Shown piece after piece: positions 55,501 through 63,999 of a stretch of DNA of 64,000 bases. The DNA is taken from assembly GCA_900708905.1 (NCBI GenBank), contig CAADRB010000028.1, positions 472,213 to 536,212 on the forward strand, read 5' to 3'. Each line of letters opens with the position of its first letter. Position 1 is the stretch's first letter. The position numbers and the translations under genes are program-made. This DNA is from Hymenolepis diminuta. Lineage: Eukaryota > Platyhelminthes > Cestoda > Cyclophyllidea > Hymenolepididae. The notes below the pieces were generated by a model. The model was not told the origin of the DNA and did no database searches. It saw nothing but the letters and a program-made list of their open reading frames with translations.

Positions 55501-58500
55501 CATTTAACCAATAGGATAATACATGCCTAATCAAGTCACCATGCTATTGGCCAATCGATCATGATACACGTGGGATAATTTTTATTCAAGCATGCTCATT
55601 TGAAAGGCGTAACTTCAGACTCATCTAAATCTTTTTTTCATGATTGATACATTCAGACGAAAATAGACCGATAACAAGTTATAAAAATCAATTTAAACTG
55701 ATCATTTCTATGAGTCAGACCATTCGGTCCAGGTATTTCTGAACCGAAAATACCTAGTGGGAAATTTAAAGATTGTCTATATTAATTGAAAGTAGAGGCA
55801 ATTCTGAGAAAACTAATTAAAATAACGGACAATTTGACGGCACTACTTGATCTTGTTCGAATAGAAATAGGACGAAACATTTTATAATTCTCCCAAATCA
55901 GGTCGCCCCTTTAACAACCGAATAAACCAATCAGAAGTCGCAATAACGAAAAAAATTTTATGAAGGACAAACAACTTTCAGAATCCGATGTTTCAGAGGA
56001 GAGGCCTAACGAATTCGAAGATAATTAAGATGTGGCATTCTAACTTTTTCATCTCAATAATAGATTTGAAGCAGTGACACATGATGATGAGGGTTAAAGA
56101 TAATACATGGTCTCATTTCTTCAAAAAAATAATTTTCGTTCTTTTTACACTACATGAGCCTATTGGGATGCTAATATTTCGATAGAGAGCATTTATCTAA
56201 ATGTATTTCTTTTTCAAAAAATTATTCGCAATATCTATCCCCTTTTTGCTTTCAAATGGCCTTCTATACAAATCAAATGCTTGCAACGTTTAGTAATGCT
56301 TTTTCGTAAACTTGTGTCCCCTCTGCTACGATCTTTTCTTCTAAACCAGCTTAATTGTTCATAACTCATCTGATGGATGCTTGGCTATGAAAATAATAAA
56401 TGAATGGAAGCTTTGATTCATCAAAGAGCGATATCCAAAGCAAGTTTTTTTAACATGCAACCATTAAAATTATCTTCATTTAAACTCAAACAGCTGTAAC
56501 TCAAGTGATACTAAAGACAAACAACACAGGAGAAAACTTTTTTCAACGGTACCGACATCTTACTATTCCCCTTATAGCTCCATCCAATATATGTACTTTT
56601 AAAAACTTTACATTTTCCTATTGAACTTGCGTATTTGATATAAAAATAATTAATTTCTCAAATGATTCAAGTATTGGGGCATTATATGAAGACACTTTAA
56701 TAAATACTAGTAATCGATTATAAATGTAATTTAGAAGCAGTATCAAATTTTCAATTGCTAATTTTGAATGACATACGCTTAATGTATCTTTCTGGAAGAA
56801 AAGGCGATAAAATAATTACTCAAAGAAGTGCTATGACATAAAATACAGAATATATTAAAGGATGAAATCGTAAACATCTACTGACTACTTGTTAGTAATA
56901 TCTCTTTACATCTAGCGGCCCTGGTCAATAAATTCTGAATAATAATAATAATATATAATATTCTTCCAAACACAGTTTTCAAAAAGAGCTAGAGATTGGA
57001 AAATTTTAAACGATAATGAAGTAGAAAATGCATGTATTTATGTATGTAAACCAACAGATTACAATAAAATAAGTCATGATTATTCTGTACCATATGTATT
57101 TAGTAGTCGCTAATAAAATCAGAAGAAAAACTGCCTATTATGATTGTAAATAGAACTAAGATGGCAAATAGATTTTATTGTAACTAATAATCGTGACTGT
57201 GTGTAATAAACGGCCAATTCTAGTGCAATTCAGTTTATTAAGATTTCTGTTACCTTTATTGAACAACGAAAACGAGCAGGATTGAAAATCTTGAGTCATC
57301 ATCATTCCTAAGATTTTTAATTTGAAATATTGAAAATAAAAATCATACAAAGGATGTTTAAATACCAATGAATAGGGTATATCGATTATGCTCCATTGAT
57401 TAGTATGAATAAATACTCTTAGAATGTATATTTTGTTCAAAAACTCTTAATAAATCATGCAAAGCTGCTTATTATCGAAGATTAATAAATCGCGTTCTTA
57501 TAAATTCTTCAAGAGACATAGACAAAATAACTAACTTTTTGGGCAATATCAATGTTAATAATATTCAAATCTAAGAATAAAAATAAACTGACAATTGTAA
57601 AACCAATTAACGATAATACCAGGGGTCACCCTTATATCAGGCAAAAGGATAAATCAGTTAAAAAACTCAGTAGTTGTTTAGCACACTGAGAAATGATTTT
57701 ACCATAAATTTCAAAGATCGCTAAAAGACTCATGATTAACTCTATAGGCTGTCCTCTAATCGATTCATTAATAAACAAAAAAATAACCATAATCGTTATT
57801 AATGGAATCAATTTATTGAAGATTACTGCTGCATATTTGTAAACTTCCCTAACCTCTGCTATTATTAAGAATAAAATATCTCTACAAAATTACTGAGAAA
57901 ATAAAAAGAACATATTGCAGTAACTATGTCCCTACCTGCGATTAACTGTCATCGTAGTTCACCTATCGCTTTTCCACTGTCCACTGACAGCCGATTATTA
58001 AGCTTCACTTTTTTCCACATCCCTCGTCTGCCAAACTGCTTATCAAATTCTTTGTTATATTTCTCCGCCATGAAGAGCTTGTTCGAGGTTGGTCTGCAAC
58101 CGAGCTAAATGGAATCCCACACCGCACGCAGAGTGGACCAAAGAAGAAATCGAGCCTGAGAGCTCGGTGCGGCCAATGGCTAGATCAGGATACATACTCA
58201 GTCTCATGCCGCTCGACAGAGGTGGAGGGTTGTGGACATCAGAGTACGATAGGCACTTCCTCTCATCTTTTATAATCTTTATATTTCTTGATCCTTATTT
58301 CATTTTCGTACCATTTCATATTGTCTTACTTTTTCTATATAATTTGTCTTGATAATAGCTTTTTCAGACCACGGTTTCTGTATTTATTCTCGCCTAACCA
58401 CCAACAATTTCAGTTTACTAATCAAGAGGCTAACACCTCCTATCTACTCTCCTAATAAAAGTAACAAGCAACTCTCTCCATCTATTTTCTGTCTTGCTGT

Positions 58501-58965
58501 AGTGAAGTTTGTAAATCCTTGGGAGAATTCTAGCTTGTCCACTTTCCTTATTTAACGTGTTGATTTCCATGCTACATTTATCTTCCAACAGTACAAACTA
58601 ATTCAAGCATGAGTGAAAGTAACTTACAATATATTTTGTTAGGGTGGGGAGAGTAGATGAACGAGGAGATTGGGCTTGACGGTGGATACTCGGGAAATGT
58701 GGAGGAGTGAGAGGTCGAGGAGAAACGCATGGCGAGTGCAAAGAGGAGGGGACAATGACCGGGGCCTCCGAAGTATGTGATGAATGTGGGCCCGGAACCA
58801 CGATGCGACATAATATACATCTTGCCTCCAACCGATTATTCGTTTTGAGTAAAGCGAGACTCTGGTTAAGACCTGCCTGGGTAACCTCGTCTGTCAACCA
58901 TTGGATGAATAGCTCATCCATTTTCATCTTCAGAATCGGTGCAAAAGTCATTCTGGATATTTTAG
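19272..58965 (-). CDS. PPP2R3: PP2A regulatory subunit B'' (PPP2R3 family, PR70/PR130-like)
   Basis: B'' subunits bind the PP2A A/C core enzyme and direct it to substrates under calcium control. The core exons (minus strand, 5' to 3') are 58628-58965, 34940-35952, 32893-33546, 31999-32105, 30692-30794, 25881-26199, 24554-24602, 24262-24348, 21452-21746 and 19272-19562; a candidate small exon is 58198-58255. With that exon the protein is about 1,100 residues, like PR130. Family landmarks in order: LKMKMDELFIQWL (PR70-type start), VPQFYTPMGRS, CGCPLYWK, DVVDTHPSLTFL, an EF-hand (DTNHDLIISKAD), RIFSGAVTR, DFVWFLLAEEDK, IEYWFRCMDLDGDG with a canonical EF-hand, FFDTFFNL.KYL.HEQRDPF, and SDWDRYASDTYE. 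The B'' core is unambiguous. Assignment of both N-terminal modules to one transcript is inferred. Confidence 0.95.
21452..21746 (-). CDS. PPP2R3: PPP2R3 exon with the canonical EF-hand
   Basis: One carried-over base completes the Ser of S-IEYWFRCMDLDGDG. The loop DLDGDGFLSLYE has Asp/Asp/Asp at positions 1, 3 and 5 and Glu at 12, so calcium binding is expected. It continues ELEYFYSEQ, the helix DCLCQCLDMVRP, SDLKKCN and FFDTFFNLPKYLHHEQRDPF. The donor is gtatgt, phase 0. Confidence 0.96.
21838..21995 (-). repeat. Short interspersed repeat family A, copy 4
   Basis: On the plus strand it reads GAGAAACTCGCATTCTGTCA, later GAGGATCGAACTTGTGACTT and GGAAGACATGCACGTTTTAC. This is the reverse complement of the family head (B box GTTCGATCC) and tail. 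Confidence 0.6.
22545..22680 (+). repeat. Short interspersed repeat family A, copy 5
   Basis: Reads GAAGTCAGAGGTCATGGACC, then CAGAGCACATCCAGTGGGTG, TTGGTTAAATCTGGCTAATC and AATTCGAGTTTCTCAC, in forward orientation. It shows the middle part of the family well. Confidence 0.58.
24262..24348 (-). CDS. PPP2R3: PPP2R3 exon (SYSDFVWFLLAEEDK)
   Basis: It reads GTSFKEGTMSYSDFVWFLL then AEEDKRHPR, matching the vertebrate G..[IV]QKEG..SYADFVWFL.SEEDK block. The acceptor is ttttag and the donor gtgagc. The exon is 87 bases, one base carried in and two carried out. Confidence 0.94.
24554..24602 (-). CDS. PPP2R3: PPP2R3 short exon (RIFSGAVTR)
   Basis: This 49-base exon reads ISERMIDRIFSGAVTR, the most conserved short block of the B'' family. 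The acceptor is tgtttcag and the donor gtaagc. The intron to the next exon is 205 bp. Confidence 0.94.
25585..25700 (-). repeat. Short interspersed repeat family A, copy 6
   Basis: Plus strand carries GGTGACTTCTGACTTCGCAG, then ACAGGCACATTAATCGCTGC, the inverted tRNA-like head. Confidence 0.45.
25881..26199 (-). CDS. PPP2R3: PPP2R3 exon with the first EF-hand
   Basis: It starts DVVDTHPSLTFLQAAPEFHA and contains RYVTTVVSRIFF, WSGRISLGELRRSNFL and EEDINLVTQYFSYEHFYVIY. The EF-hand loop in FWELDTNHDLIISKADL follows. The loop has D, N and D at positions 1, 3 and 5 and Asp at 12 instead of the usual Glu, as in vertebrate homologues. The donor is gtaagt. Confidence 0.96.
26330..26490 (-). repeat. 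Short interspersed repeat family A, copy 7
   Basis: Plus strand reads GAGAAACTCTCATTCCGCCA and, 100 bases on, CTATGACTCGGAAAGCATGC and CGTTGATCGCTAC, parallel to copy 4. Confidence 0.55.
29704..29718. repeat. TA microsatellite
   Basis: Short perfect TA run. Confidence 0.8.
30692..30794 (-). CDS. PPP2R3: PPP2R3 exon (PEDFWPIIQ)
   Basis: It reads VLENCPDPASQFVYLLTKG then SQYLVPEDFWPIIQ, matching the vertebrate ..NCHDDA.KF..LL....YL..EDF.P..Q segment. The acceptor is gtcttctag and the donor gtaaat. Confidence 0.93.
31200..31350 (-). repeat. Short interspersed repeat family A, copy 8
   Basis: Plus strand reads GGAGAAACTCGAACTCTGCC, ACTGGATGGGTATTGAAATC and TTGGCAGAAAAATATGTTAG, matching the order of copies 4 and 7. 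The 87-codon frame at 31149-31412 is a by-product of this repeat. Confidence 0.5.
31999..32105 (-). CDS. PPP2R3: PPP2R3 exon (CGCPLYWK)
   Basis: It reads ACGCPLYWKRSLFQAAGGD and ends VLAFWRR, matching KACGCPLYWK.P.F...GG in PR70 and PR130. This is the start of the conserved core that contacts the PP2A scaffold. The acceptor is cttgtag and the donor gtatgt. Confidence 0.95.
32753..32800. repeat. CA/TA-rich imperfect microsatellite
   Basis: A mixture of CACA, GCACGCATA and TATATATA motifs in the intron upstream of the linker exon's donor. Confidence 0.6.
32893..33546 (-). CDS. PPP2R3: PPP2R3 exon, Pro/Ser/Glu-rich linker plus VPQFYTPMGRS motif
   Basis: This exon has 218 codons, phase 0 both ends. 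The first two thirds are low-complexity sequence rich in Pro, Ser, Thr, Glu and Lys, presumably disordered. Near residue 140 it carries KRVPQFYTPMGRSILSANEL, equivalent to the IP.FYFP.GRP motif that precedes the B'' core. A helix (SSKMEKIQIQMLESLAAL) follows. It ends FELVTK before gtatgc. Frames on other strands here are shadows. Confidence 0.9.
34940..35952 (-). CDS. PPP2R3: PPP2R3 long N-terminal exon (about 337 codons)
   Basis: The frame is open across the exon, which enters with two bases (CA) completing a codon after a tctttag acceptor. It begins VNLASYPRVFIDGATPYG. Next come a Ser-rich stretch, a Cys-containing segment (HACSVDLSW, ACQRCPRA, FCPAGVHMGKCL), and a Pro/Glu/Lys-rich stretch ending VSPKDEEK at the gtgagt donor. 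It exits in phase 0 into the linker exon. It resembles the long, poorly conserved PR130 N-terminus in position and composition, not in recognisable sequence. An alternative acceptor three bases downstream (cag) is possible. Confidence 0.8.
36000..36660 (-). promoter_or_regulatory. GC-richer tract upstream of the long N-terminal exon; candidate internal promoter/5' UTR
   Basis: The sequence is clearly GC-richer than the flanking intron, with CpG-containing runs (for example gtgcgcgctgcgtgcgtgcg) and a CAG-rich stretch at 36281-36308. On the minus strand a strong donor-like site (AACAACAAG before gtgtgtatg) ends at 36088. It could end a noncoding first exon that splices to the acceptor at 35952. 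Several overlapping frames of 60-140 codons are probably fortuitous products of the composition. Confidence 0.35.
36661..46223. other. Large AT-rich intron of the PPP2R3 gene, left part
   Basis: There are long A/T runs and only short random frames. I see no exon with paired splice sites and coding character, and no recognisable mobile-element protein. Confidence 0.55.
46224..46274 (-). CDS. Candidate alternative first coding exon of PPP2R3
   Basis: On the minus strand an ATG at 46274 opens MRMSVNGFCTIATYAYH and runs straight into a perfect gtaagt donor in phase 0. That phase can join the linker exon (33546) or any other phase-0 acceptor, but not the long exon at 35952. All three upstream frames have stops next to the nearest acceptor, so it reads as a first exon and not an internal one. 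A GC-richer segment (about 46420-46510, with gcgcggcggag) sits upstream like a promoter. Vertebrate B'' genes do use alternative first exons. Confidence 0.35.
49028..49032. other. Assembly gap (five Ns)
   Basis: There are five unresolved bases within an AT-rich intron. True gap length is unknown from the sequence. Confidence 0.95.
50830..50965 (+). repeat. Short interspersed repeat family A, copy 9
   Basis: Contains CATCAGTGCACATTCAGTAA and ACTGGTTAAGTCTGGCTAAT, then AATTCGACTTTACCATTC, aligned with copy 5. The short frame at 50772-50981 is produced by it. Confidence 0.5.
55087..55503 (-). CDS. Unidentified intronless multi-pass membrane protein frame nested in a PPP2R3 intron
   Basis: This is a single open frame of 138 codons with an ATG at 55503 and TGA at 55087. 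The predicted protein has about 30 polar/mixed residues, then three or four hydrophobic stretches: around 27-37 (LQLQLFLLLRVY), 48-68 (CAFLVSVGAGLVVYVTMAIV), 78-95 (FLALQIVVYWAIVAGHM) and 100-122 (PLLPLLVVQIILLIHIWTNL). A short polar tail follows. Local GC is above the surrounding intron, as for coding DNA. I do not recognise the family. It could be an intronless nested gene, a retrocopy, or a chance frame; overlapping frames on both strands (55136-55435, 55305-55514) weaken the case. Confidence 0.42.
   Translation of the reverse strand: MSTNYPMNMGVWSDTHALVGAREWRICLQLQLFLLLRVYRLFRSRSFSCAFLVSVGAGLVVYVTMAIVFHLPSRTYQFLALQIVVYWAIVAGHMASGFSPLIGIPLLPLLVVQIILLIHIWTNLVTKHQSPSDASSGL
55504..55575 (-). 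promoter_or_regulatory. Promoter-like elements just upstream of the nested frame
   Basis: Within 70 bases of the ATG are three CCAAT/ATTGG pentamers (55508-55512, 55546-55550, 55551-55555) and a CACGTG E-box (55567-55572). Such clustering is uncommon in this AT-rich intron and is compatible with a compact promoter, but no TATA box or experiment supports it. Confidence 0.3.
55576..58054. other. AT-rich intron, right part
   Basis: I see no coding exon or recognisable element. An imperfect AAT microsatellite lies at 56939-56960. Confidence 0.5.
56939..56960. repeat. AAT microsatellite
   Basis: Imperfect AAT repeats in the large intron. Confidence 0.7.
58198..58255 (-). CDS. PPP2R3: Candidate small PPP2R3 exon linking the first exon to the long N-terminal exon
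   Basis: It reads CLSYSDVHNPPPLSSGMRL, starting in phase 0 and ending one base into a codon at a strong gtatgt donor. This is exactly what is needed to join the first exon (exits phase 0) to the exon at 35952 (enters with two bases). GC content is high. Against it, the upstream sequence is purine-rich, so the acceptor (agaggaag) is poor, and the frame stays open both upstream and past the donor to 58055. Confidence 0.35.
58628..58965 (-). CDS. PPP2R3: PPP2R3 first coding exon (PR70-type N-terminus)
   Basis: The ATG at 58951 opens MTFAPILKMKMDELFIQWLT, closely matching the PR70/PPP2R3B start (..VL.PVLKMK.DELF..WL). It is followed by a Pro/Ser/His-rich variable segment and ends LPTLTKYI at a gtaagt donor in phase 0. 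A good acceptor (tttttatttcag) ends 14 bases upstream of the ATG, so the exon begins with a very short 5' UTR. The conserved start shows that the gene extends at least this far, with a 22-kb intron downstream. A shadow frame overlaps on the plus strand. Confidence 0.85.
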
Positions 58966-58977
58966 CTGAAATAAAAA
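58966..58977 (-). promoter_or_regulatory. Splice acceptor just upstream of the PPP2R3 start codon
   Basis: On the minus strand tttttatttcag is a near-ideal acceptor 14 bases before the ATG. It marks either the end of a 5'-UTR intron or a spliced-leader trans-splice site. Confidence 0.5.
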
Positions 58978-61900
58978 TGCAATCACAATCAAAGTCAAAT
59001 AAAAGACACTTTAATTGTCATTTTAATGAATTAAATAAGTAAGGCAAGTAACAAAATTATTAGAGACTCGACAATAATTATTTAAGGAGAACTAACATGG
59101 AATGCATGAAAATACACTTTTATTGCTTGCCTTCGAAGCAATTTACTAACTAATTAATTCAGAAGTAACTATGGCTGTCTCGTTATTTTAAAGGATTCAT
59201 AAATTAACTAACATGAAAGGTGGATGATTCAATTTCTGCGGTGTTTGGATGTTGCCATGCTCAATTAGTAAAACGTATTCTCTAGGCAATAGCAGTTAAT
59301 TTATCATTATGCATTGTCATCTATTTTGCACTATTAAGATGTTAGCATACACGATATTAAAGACGATAAATATAGCAAATATTTTTGTACTATTTTTTTC
59401 TTCAAGAACGCTATTGGACTAAGTATTAGAGAATAATGATATGTAAAGCGAATTCCAAACCGGATTCCATCGTGCGAAAACATGTAAAGATTTTACATCG
59501 TCTCCATGTAAAAGATTTCCACCATAGATGTGCACTAACTTATAAGTAAATTCTTGCATTTCACTCTTCATCTACCCTAAGTTAACTAAATGCAAGTCTT
59601 CACTTGTCACAAACTCATTCTGTTCTGACGACCTGATTTCCTAAAGACATTTCTTAATAACTTGTAAACCAATTTTCTTCTTATCGTCATTAAACAATTT
59701 TTTAATGTATTCACAACAGAGTATTTATTTAGCCATCATGATCTTTTGGTTAAATAACATTATGAATGAAAATTAGAACTTTTTGAAAATTTTGCTTAGC
59801 AACTTAAAATAGTACACTGTTGAAATTTTAGAAAGCTTGTTTTGACTTGAAATCCTAATTCATTTAATACATAATTTCCCTTAGATGGTATACTCGTATC
59901 GAATATCTATCTGCCCAACACTGTTTGTCCGGATAATTATGATTTCACAAAACCTTGATAATTGCTTGTATATAAAACGGGAAAAATAATTTTCCAATCT
60001 AGTTTTATGTGCGCCCCAAATATTGCCAGGTGCTACCGTCTAGCTCGTTTATTGATTTTGAATAATATTCTTGACATTTCATTTCAATAATGAGAAATAG
60101 GGAAAATCAATCAATTCTAATATACAGTTGATTTCTAACTGCATATGTACGGTTATATGTGATTTGTTGGACTCAGACTAATACGATGTAGACCGAGGCC
60201 ACATAAAAGAATTAAGTGAACTAAACAGATCAGTATGTTGGTGACTAGAAAGCTACTCACTTAATTGAAAAACTGCTATAGCCAGCAGATGTCTATCAAC
60301 AGCTGGCGATTAGAACTGATCAACTGGTGATAAGATCTCCACCATAGTATTCGTGGATGGTCCCGCTGTGTGTTTGCTTGCTTGCACATAGATACCGAAA
60401 CAGATATCGATCATCACGCCGAGGCACCAACAACGAGACATGACTGACGTCTAACGAAGAAATTTTTTGTACATGAACATAATTTACTTATTAATGCATT
60501 GGGGTGGCTTAATTGCCACCTCCAAACTGATCTGGTGACGTGAGTGGTTTGACTTATCTATGCTCATGCACCTAAAACCCTGTGCTAGAATGCTTTTGAT
60601 GGCATCTTATCGCTTTCGATCGTCATACGTTGATTGACACCTGCTATCCATGACACAAACCAATCTAAGAAATATGATTAATCTAATATTGTCGTGAATT
60701 ATCCTTTTTAATAATGTGATGCATTCTGTAATCGCAAAGCATTAAAAAGTCGTTGTAAGTAGAAAATAATGAATTTTAGTGTTGTGCTTCAAATGATGGA
60801 AAAATTAAAAAGGATATCAGGTGAAGTATTAGACTGTTATAAATAGTAACAATACATGTGATAAATTTGATCAAGAATTACTAAAAAAACCGCACAGGCT
60901 TATTATGGTGATAATGCCTACATAAAAATACAACTAAAATTACAATATTGTGGGAAATAAAAGCAAAATATAAAAATACTCGCGTCTACCCAGTGTACAT
61001 CATGAGAATGTTCTGTAAAACTTAAGTACAGATCAAAATTATTATAAACTAGGATTTTACGATATAAAAGCACAGTTTGCTTATTTAATAATAAGTAGAA
61101 AATGAGCTAGTTGAATTTTTTCACAGTTGTCTTGGTAAACAGGGTAAAACAAACCATTCATTTGCCTAAAAATAAATTTTAGACACATGTTTTCAAAAAA
61201 TAACGCATTTATTTATAATAATTTAAAATAATTTAATTATAAATTGTTAAGTTATTCGGACCAAAACTATGAATGGGCTTATTTAATGCCGTCGGCCGCA
61301 ATTCAGCGTACGCTATTTCCTAGGTTATATTGAAATATCTATTGTGTTTACTTGTGTTACTCTTATTCCTGAAAAAAGCCAAATTGTATGAATGTTAACA
61401 ATAAAGTGTACAACCTTCTGAGTCTCAGACGTTTACGAAACTTGTCTTTTGAAGCAGTTGAAAACCATGAAACTCTTTCCTTCCGGCTCATAAATTTCAG
61501 ATTTTGACTCTTGACTCTTGATTTTCTATTTCAGGATATTATTTACTATTTTTTCATTGTTCCTTTTTGGAAAATTGAATTTAATTGTGAAGGAAAATGA
61601 CAGTAAGCGAAAAAATTTTTCGCTCATACTTAAATAACTGTTCACTCAAATATTTTAGCAGATAAAACTTTAATAAAACATTTTCATTAGATGTCAAATT
61701 GCCCATCTATAGTTTTTTTTGGTGGATGATCTGTGACTGAGTTGAGCATAAAATGTTTCATATATATGAAGGATGGAGGAATATTATTTTCTTAGTTATA
61801 TACCTCTTTACCATTTCAGAATATGCCCGATTTGTTGTGCAGTTAGAACAGGACGTTAAGAAACACTAAAATCACCTTTCAAAGATAGTCTGCGGATGAT

Positions 61901-63700
61901 GAACTTTATGGGACATGTAGCATGTGTTTGTTGCCATTATTTTGCATGTTTTCAAAAAAAACTGATTACACCTGAAATGTAATCTGTATTTTTCCAACAT
62001 TTATTATCGTGTCCCGACCTGAATGGTTATCTAAAATGCCCTATTACATGACGATTCCCCATGTATTTTTACTTCCTATCCTTTTGAGAATTATTATTAT
62101 AAATTAGTAATAGTATCCCATCCGTCGTATTTTTAAGGTAAAGCGAATAATAAAAAAGTGAAGGTTTTTGGCTGATTTAAGAGAAAGTAAAGTCTGGGAA
62201 ATCGAAAAAATCTTACATCGTTTCGATTCATCGTGTTGTCAACTATTTTTCTCAATGGACAAAATTCACGGAGGACTCGGTCCTCGGTTTTGGTGTGGGT
62301 TCAAGTCTGCGATTTTCAGAGCTTATTGATTAGGTCAGTGAAATCTAGGTAAATTTGTCTCATCTTGCAATATGCGAGAATACTCTGAGCTTAACCCGAT
62401 TCAAATAAACTAGAATAAGTGTTTGCAGTTGTATCGAAACAAGTGCAGCAATATCTACGTTTAATTAAATAAAGTAAAACGCACTAAATAAGTCGGAAAG
62501 TTTTGTGAATGGTTTCAAATGCATTTGGATTTATTACTCAATCTCAGATATTACATGTGAAAATTTGGCTGGTCCATGATCATTTTTAATCAATATCTTC
62601 AAAGACATAAACTTTTACAAATTAAATAATCAGTTTTTGTCCCCATCCATCAGTACAGTAAAGATATACATGTTCTTGTCCAATTGATACCATTTTAGCC
62701 TTTCGGTAAAATTTATAAGTCTAACTAGCTGCTGACAGGTACAACTGGCCTCTGGCAGCCCTCTATTAATCGTTGATTATTTGGGAAGGCTTCTTCATGG
62801 TAACACTTTCCAGAGTGTTCAAACGCGCTCGAGACTCCTTTGGTTAGTCCTGGTAGCGTTATACACTCCACACCATTAAATTATTTACAGATTTTCCATC
62901 ATTTAATAATATATTAAATATTCGAGGTGAAATGAGGCGCTTAAGTCAATTATGATAAAGGAACGTAATATTTGATATTATGAACGTTATTAATCGTAAA
63001 TTGATTGAAAATTTTACCTAGTCATATTTGCCGTCACATTATTTCGTTTAATTAAGCGAATTATCGAGAAAATTCGACTAATATATTTCACCGCGAATAA
63101 ATTAATACCTGGCTTGCAGTCGCCGCGCGACCTGTTAACCAAACAAAGCCCGCTTAGCCATAATTGCAGTAAGTTAGGACATATATTAAATAACAATGGT
63201 CCGTACAAGCTGAATAATAAAGCCACCAAAATGTGTTAAACCTTTTTGCCTTGCATTTTAAATTGAGTAAACGGGATTGGTTACAGTTAACGACAAGGCC
63301 ACACAAATAAAGGGTCTCAAAAGTGATCTAGGAGTATTTACAAAGAGCAAGAGCATGATGTGATCTGTTAACGGATGAATAAATAGATGAATGAATAATG
63401 AATAAAAAATAGAAGATGGAATGAATGCTAGTCACATCAAGGGACAGAATAAAGTGAAATTGGAAAGATAATATATAAGATGAAATACATGGAACAAGAG
63501 TATAAATACGACAAAAAATTACTAAAAATTCATAATTAATCTTTCAAAATAAAATGGAAGTATTAGGGAGCCCAAGCTCCATCAGAATAGAAGTAAAATT
63601 TTCCAAAATTTCTATCATAGATTTTGCTATAACGTAACTAACTAGGAGTTCGGATAGTAATCTAGCAGAGCCAACAATCTAGAAAACTCGGTAATACGGC
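58978..63700. other. AT-rich intergenic region upstream of PPP2R3
   Basis: I see no coding exon, RNA gene or intact element. Short GC-richer patches (about 60300-60440 and 63100-63180) have no identifiable function. The last 400-470 bases may be the 5' LTR or leader of the element that starts at 63718, but LTR ends cannot be defined because the 3' copy is outside the window. Confidence 0.45.
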
Positions 63701-63704
63701 AAAG

Positions 63705-63999
63705 TGGCGACGCAGTGATGGACTCAATCGAAACTGCCAAAATTGCGGCCATTGTCNGATGCATCATGGAACAAATGAATCTGTCCAAACCTGATACAGA
63801 TCCAGAAGCCTTCATTAAGAATGTTGGCGAGTTCCATAATGAACCCTCTGTAGGTGAAATTTTTACGACATGGTACGCTCGTTATCGGGATAATTACGAA
63901 AATCGAATGGCAGGATTACCGAATGAAATGAGAATAAGCATGCTGTTGCGGAAATTCAGCAAAAACGACCATGATCTCTATCTAGCATATCTCCTTCCA
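63705..63999 (+). mobile_element. 5' end of a Gypsy-type LTR retrotransposon (Gag start)
   Basis: The element is recognised by its Gag start. A TGG-initiated candidate primer-binding site (tggcgacgcagtgatgg) begins at 63705, just before and overlapping the Gag start codon. Its matching tRNA was not verified. The element is cut by the window end, so intactness, pol domains and 3' LTR are unknown. Confidence 0.6.
63718..63999 (+). CDS. Retrotransposon Gag, N-terminal 94 codons (truncated by window edge)
   Basis: The frame from ATG at 63718 is open to the window end. Its pattern FTTWYARYRDNYEN, then MAGLPNEMRISMLLRKFSK and DLYLAYLLP, matches the capsid region of Gypsy-class elements (F..W..R....[FY]......L.[ED]..R...LLRKL....[YF].....LP). 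Gag packages the element RNA. One unresolved base (N at 63757) falls in codon 14. I see no stop or frameshift in the visible part. Confidence 0.7.
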   Translation, partial: MDSIETAKIAAIVXCIMEQMNLSKPDTDPEAFIKNVGEFHNEPSVGEIFTTWYARYRDNYENRMAGLPNEMRISMLLRKFSKNDHDLYLAYLLP

